From positions 62,001-126,000 of the forward strand of contig JBDNHI010000014.1 of NCBI GenBank assembly GCA_041694635.1: 64,000 nucleotides of DNA, given 5' to 3'. Positions within the stretch are counted from its first letter, which is position 1, and each line of letters starts with the position of its first letter. Positions 62,053 through 64,000 of this stretch are shown piece by piece. The position numbers and the translations under genes are program-made. The stretch comes from UBA969 sp041694635. Lineage in GTDB: Bacteria; Planctomycetota; Planctomycetia; Gemmatales; Gemmataceae. The notes beneath the pieces are model-generated. The model was not told the DNA's origin. It did no database searches and saw nothing but the letters and a program-made list of their open reading frames with translations.

Positions 62053-62233
62053 TTAATTTATGCTACTCCTTGCCCCAAGAAGAACCCTATTCTTCGGAAT
62101 TTTTTGCCACTTTTCATTCATCACCTCTCTTAGTTTTGACTTACCATCTTTCTTGTTGTAATTCACGGTAGCTGTAACGATACTATTCATTATGAATTTA
62201 TAATGACTAATGCTTTTATTGGGCAATTTGCAA

Positions 62234-64000
62234 ATGCTAAAATCTTTGAGAATTTTCTGGCTCTTATTATTACTCTGTTTCATTTTCTTTTCAGAAAAAT
62301 ATTGTGTTGCAGATGAGCAACCCCCTTTGCTTACTCCGGACCAAATTAAAAACTTTATGGCGAAACTTGCCACCTTCGTTGGGGATAACCATATCCGGAC
62401 TAACAAAGATTCGATGCAGCATGGCATGACTTATGAATATAGAGATATGCGTAAAGAAAAAGCTCCCGAATGTTTTGTTCAGGGCGAAGCTCTTGACACT
62501 ATGCACGATGGAGCTTGGTTTGGATCTGCTTTAGTTAATGCCAGCCTTGCAACGGGAGGACTTTTTTTGGGTGAACCGGTGTACCGCAATTTACTAGAAA
62601 AAAATGTACTTCCCTTTTACTGTAGAATTCTCAACCATTCCGATAAAATCTTTTCCTCTAAAACCAACCATGCCAGGCCTTCTTCTCAAAAACTTTGGAG
62701 TCAAAGTAAAGAATGGCTTTTTCAAGAAGGGGAGAAAGGTTTTGTTCCTTACTGGTGGGATGATGGTGGCTCGGTAAGTTTAGAGCGAATGCGAGATAAA
62801 AACCCACTTCCTGCTTTTCCTTCTTTTGATCAATTCTTGCAAGATAAAATCCCTAATCCAAACTTCGTGCTTTCTGGGTACTCGCTTGGGTCTTCTAACC
62901 ACCTTGCCCAAGACCTTGGGGTTTTATTACAACTCTCTTGGCTTTATTATCGCAATTACAAAGGGATGGATGGCGATTGTTTTCGTACCGAGCTTTCCGA
63001 CTCTGCAAAAAATCTCCAAGCTTCTAGAATGCGTCACCACGGCCATATTCCTATGTGTGATGCCCCTGCAGCTTTGGTTCTTGCTGACCCTGCCTTCCTT
63101 AGATTAGTGCCCGATGCTTCAATTTTTAATCTCAAACTTTTAAATAACCATTATTCTCAGGCCTTGGCACCTGTTAATTTTGATCAAAAATACAGCACGC
63201 CTGGTTTTGCTGATGAGCAGCAATACCTTTACTACTCTGCAATTGCAAGGCACGGGAAACTGCCAAAAGCTGCAGCTTTTAAACTTGTTTACGATGCCTA
63301 CACCCAGCCGAAACTCTACAAATTTTACTCCGATGATTTAGAAGTACAGGCAGGGATTAATCGTTTCGACCTTCACCCGATTTATTATCAGGCAGGTAAG
63401 CCGATGGATTACCGGTCGGAAAGGAAAGGGCCATCGGGAAAGCCACGCCCTACGGGTTCGCGCTTTGGGCCACAAAATATGGTGCAATCTGCTTTGGCTT
63501 TGCAGGCGCTACAACATTTTCCTGATCTTTGGGATTCTTCTATCGAGGTCCTTTATCCAAAAATAGCACGGGTCGAAATTCTAGATCCCGTTTTAAATAC
63601 TAACCATCTTAAACCAACCCAATTAAAGCTTGGTAATTCGGTATTGATACTTAGTGCAACCCAAACTTCTTTATTAATCAAAGCAACCATACCTGCTTCA
63701 ACTCAAAAAATCTTATTAGTTCAAACGAATAATCCTAATCAACTAGGTTGCAGTTTAGAGATTAATAAAGAAGGGAAGTTAGAAGCTAGAAATTTTCTGG
63801 GCCAAATTTTAAAGGGTAAGTTTAATTCTTCCCTAAATAATGATTCAAGAACCATTGATGTTGAAATTCCTACTTCTGTTATTAAAACTCAAATCCCTTG
63901 GATGAATTGCATCGAACTATCCAAGTATTCTTTTAAAATAGAAAATGATGCGATAGATTTTATTTTAACCACTAACTCTCAATCCGTTAAAATATCTCTA
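62234..64000 (+). CDS. Large secreted protein of unknown function (3' end cut by window)
   Basis: The open frame runs from ATG 62234 to the window edge (at least 588 codons). A signal peptide (long Leu/Phe core, cleavage near CVADE) is evident. The mature part has KEWLFQEGEKGFVPYWWDDG, FVLSGYSLGSSNHLAQDLGV and RMRHHGHIPMCDAPAALVLA. It is helical with many aromatics and could be a glycan-acting alpha/alpha toroid, but no family is recognised. Located after the esterase gene. Confidence 0.75.
   Translation, partial: MLKSLRIFWLLLLLCFIFFSEKYCVADEQPPLLTPDQIKNFMAKLATFVGDNHIRTNKDSMQHGMTYEYRDMRKEKAPECFVQGEALDTMHDGAWFGSALVNASLATGGLFLGEPVYRNLLEKNVLPFYCRILNHSDKIFSSKTNHARPSSQKLWSQSKEWLFQEGEKGFVPYWWDDGGSVSLERMRDKNPLPAFPSFDQFLQDKIPNPNFVLSGYSLGSSNHLAQDLGVLLQLSWLYYRNYKGMDGDCFRTELSDSAKNLQASRMRHHGHIPMCDAPAALVLADPAFLRLVPDASIFNLKLLNNHYSQALAPVNFDQKYSTPGFADEQQYLYYSAIARHGKLPKAAAFKLVYDAYTQPKLYKFYSDDLEVQAGINRFDLHPIYYQAGKPMDYRSERKGPSGKPRPTGSRFGPQNMVQSALALQALQHFPDLWDSSIEVLYPKIARVEILDPVLNTNHLKPTQLKLGNSVLILSATQTSLLIKATIPASTQKILLVQTNNPNQLGCSLEINKEGKLEARNFLGQILKGKFNSSLNNDSRTIDVEIPTSVIKTQIPWMNCIELSKYSFKIENDAIDFILTTNSQSVKISL

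Noticed and set aside
62053..62427. 124-codon minus-strand open frame
   Set aside because: It overlaps the signal-peptide end of the secreted protein gene and shows no domain.

Overview
The window reads as chromosomal DNA of a Planctomycetota bacterium, most likely a Gemmata-like lineage. This is inferred from marker families rather than an rRNA. They are a cytochrome/DUF1549/DUF1553 protein followed by a DUF1501 protein, a DUF1080 protein, a DUF1571 lipoprotein, a secreted protein with the N-terminal LEDRTVP sorting motif, a sulfatase, and several Tat-signal oxidoreductases. Most of the window looks AT-rich, about 40% GC by eye, which is low for the group. The clear exception is a GC-rich island at about 25.3-27.0 kb.

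Left part (1-12.7 kb): a truncated secreted isochorismatase-fold hydrolase; an operon of an outer-membrane beta-barrel and a large multiheme cytochrome c with a C-terminal LVIVD-repeat region; a divergent extracellular protein with RTX-like repeats and two GlcG/HbpS-type (haem-binding) domains; then rpiB with a YwlE-like phosphatase, and mnmA. From 13 to 17.7 kb lies a three-gene glucan cluster: glycogen synthase, a GH57 glucan enzyme and a GalT-like nucleotidyltransferase. From 17.7 to 24.6 kb come an ECF sigma factor with a membrane protein, a NicO-type nickel/cobalt exporter with a terpene-cyclase-repeat protein, a solitary groES, a single-domain response regulator and a DUF1571 lipoprotein.

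The 24.9-27.6 kb segment is foreign and decayed. It holds a possible insertion-sequence relic and a GC-rich DUF4062/ATPase pseudogene broken in at least four places. Oppositely oriented hairpin repeats flank it, and their stems show compensatory changes.

From 27.7 to 33.7 kb a lysine catabolic module is visible: a class III aminotransferase, an ALDH7-type dehydrogenase, and a divergent DUF1338/HglS 2-oxoadipate dioxygenase. A GT39-like membrane glycosyltransferase follows. Next to it, on the minus strand, is an ArsC-like protein whose first redox Cys codon is an in-frame TGA followed by a SECIS-like hairpin, so it is a candidate selenoprotein. A 25-residue, extremely basic peptide gene with its own ribosome binding site and terminator comes next.

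From 34 to 52 kb the genes are typical of planctomycete polysaccharide breakdown and export: sulfatase, sugar isomerase, a tripartite RND pump, a Gfo/Idh/MocA dehydrogenase, an SGNH esterase, a DUF1080 hydrolase and the DUF1549/DUF1501 pair. PurU and a secreted fasciclin protein follow. The right part (53.5-64 kb) is rich in short lineage-specific genes of unknown function, a second sigma-like factor, structured intergenic DNA, a YeiH-type exporter coupled to a small repeat-bearing membrane protein, a stand-alone E2 acyltransferase domain, an esterase, and a secreted protein cut by the window edge.
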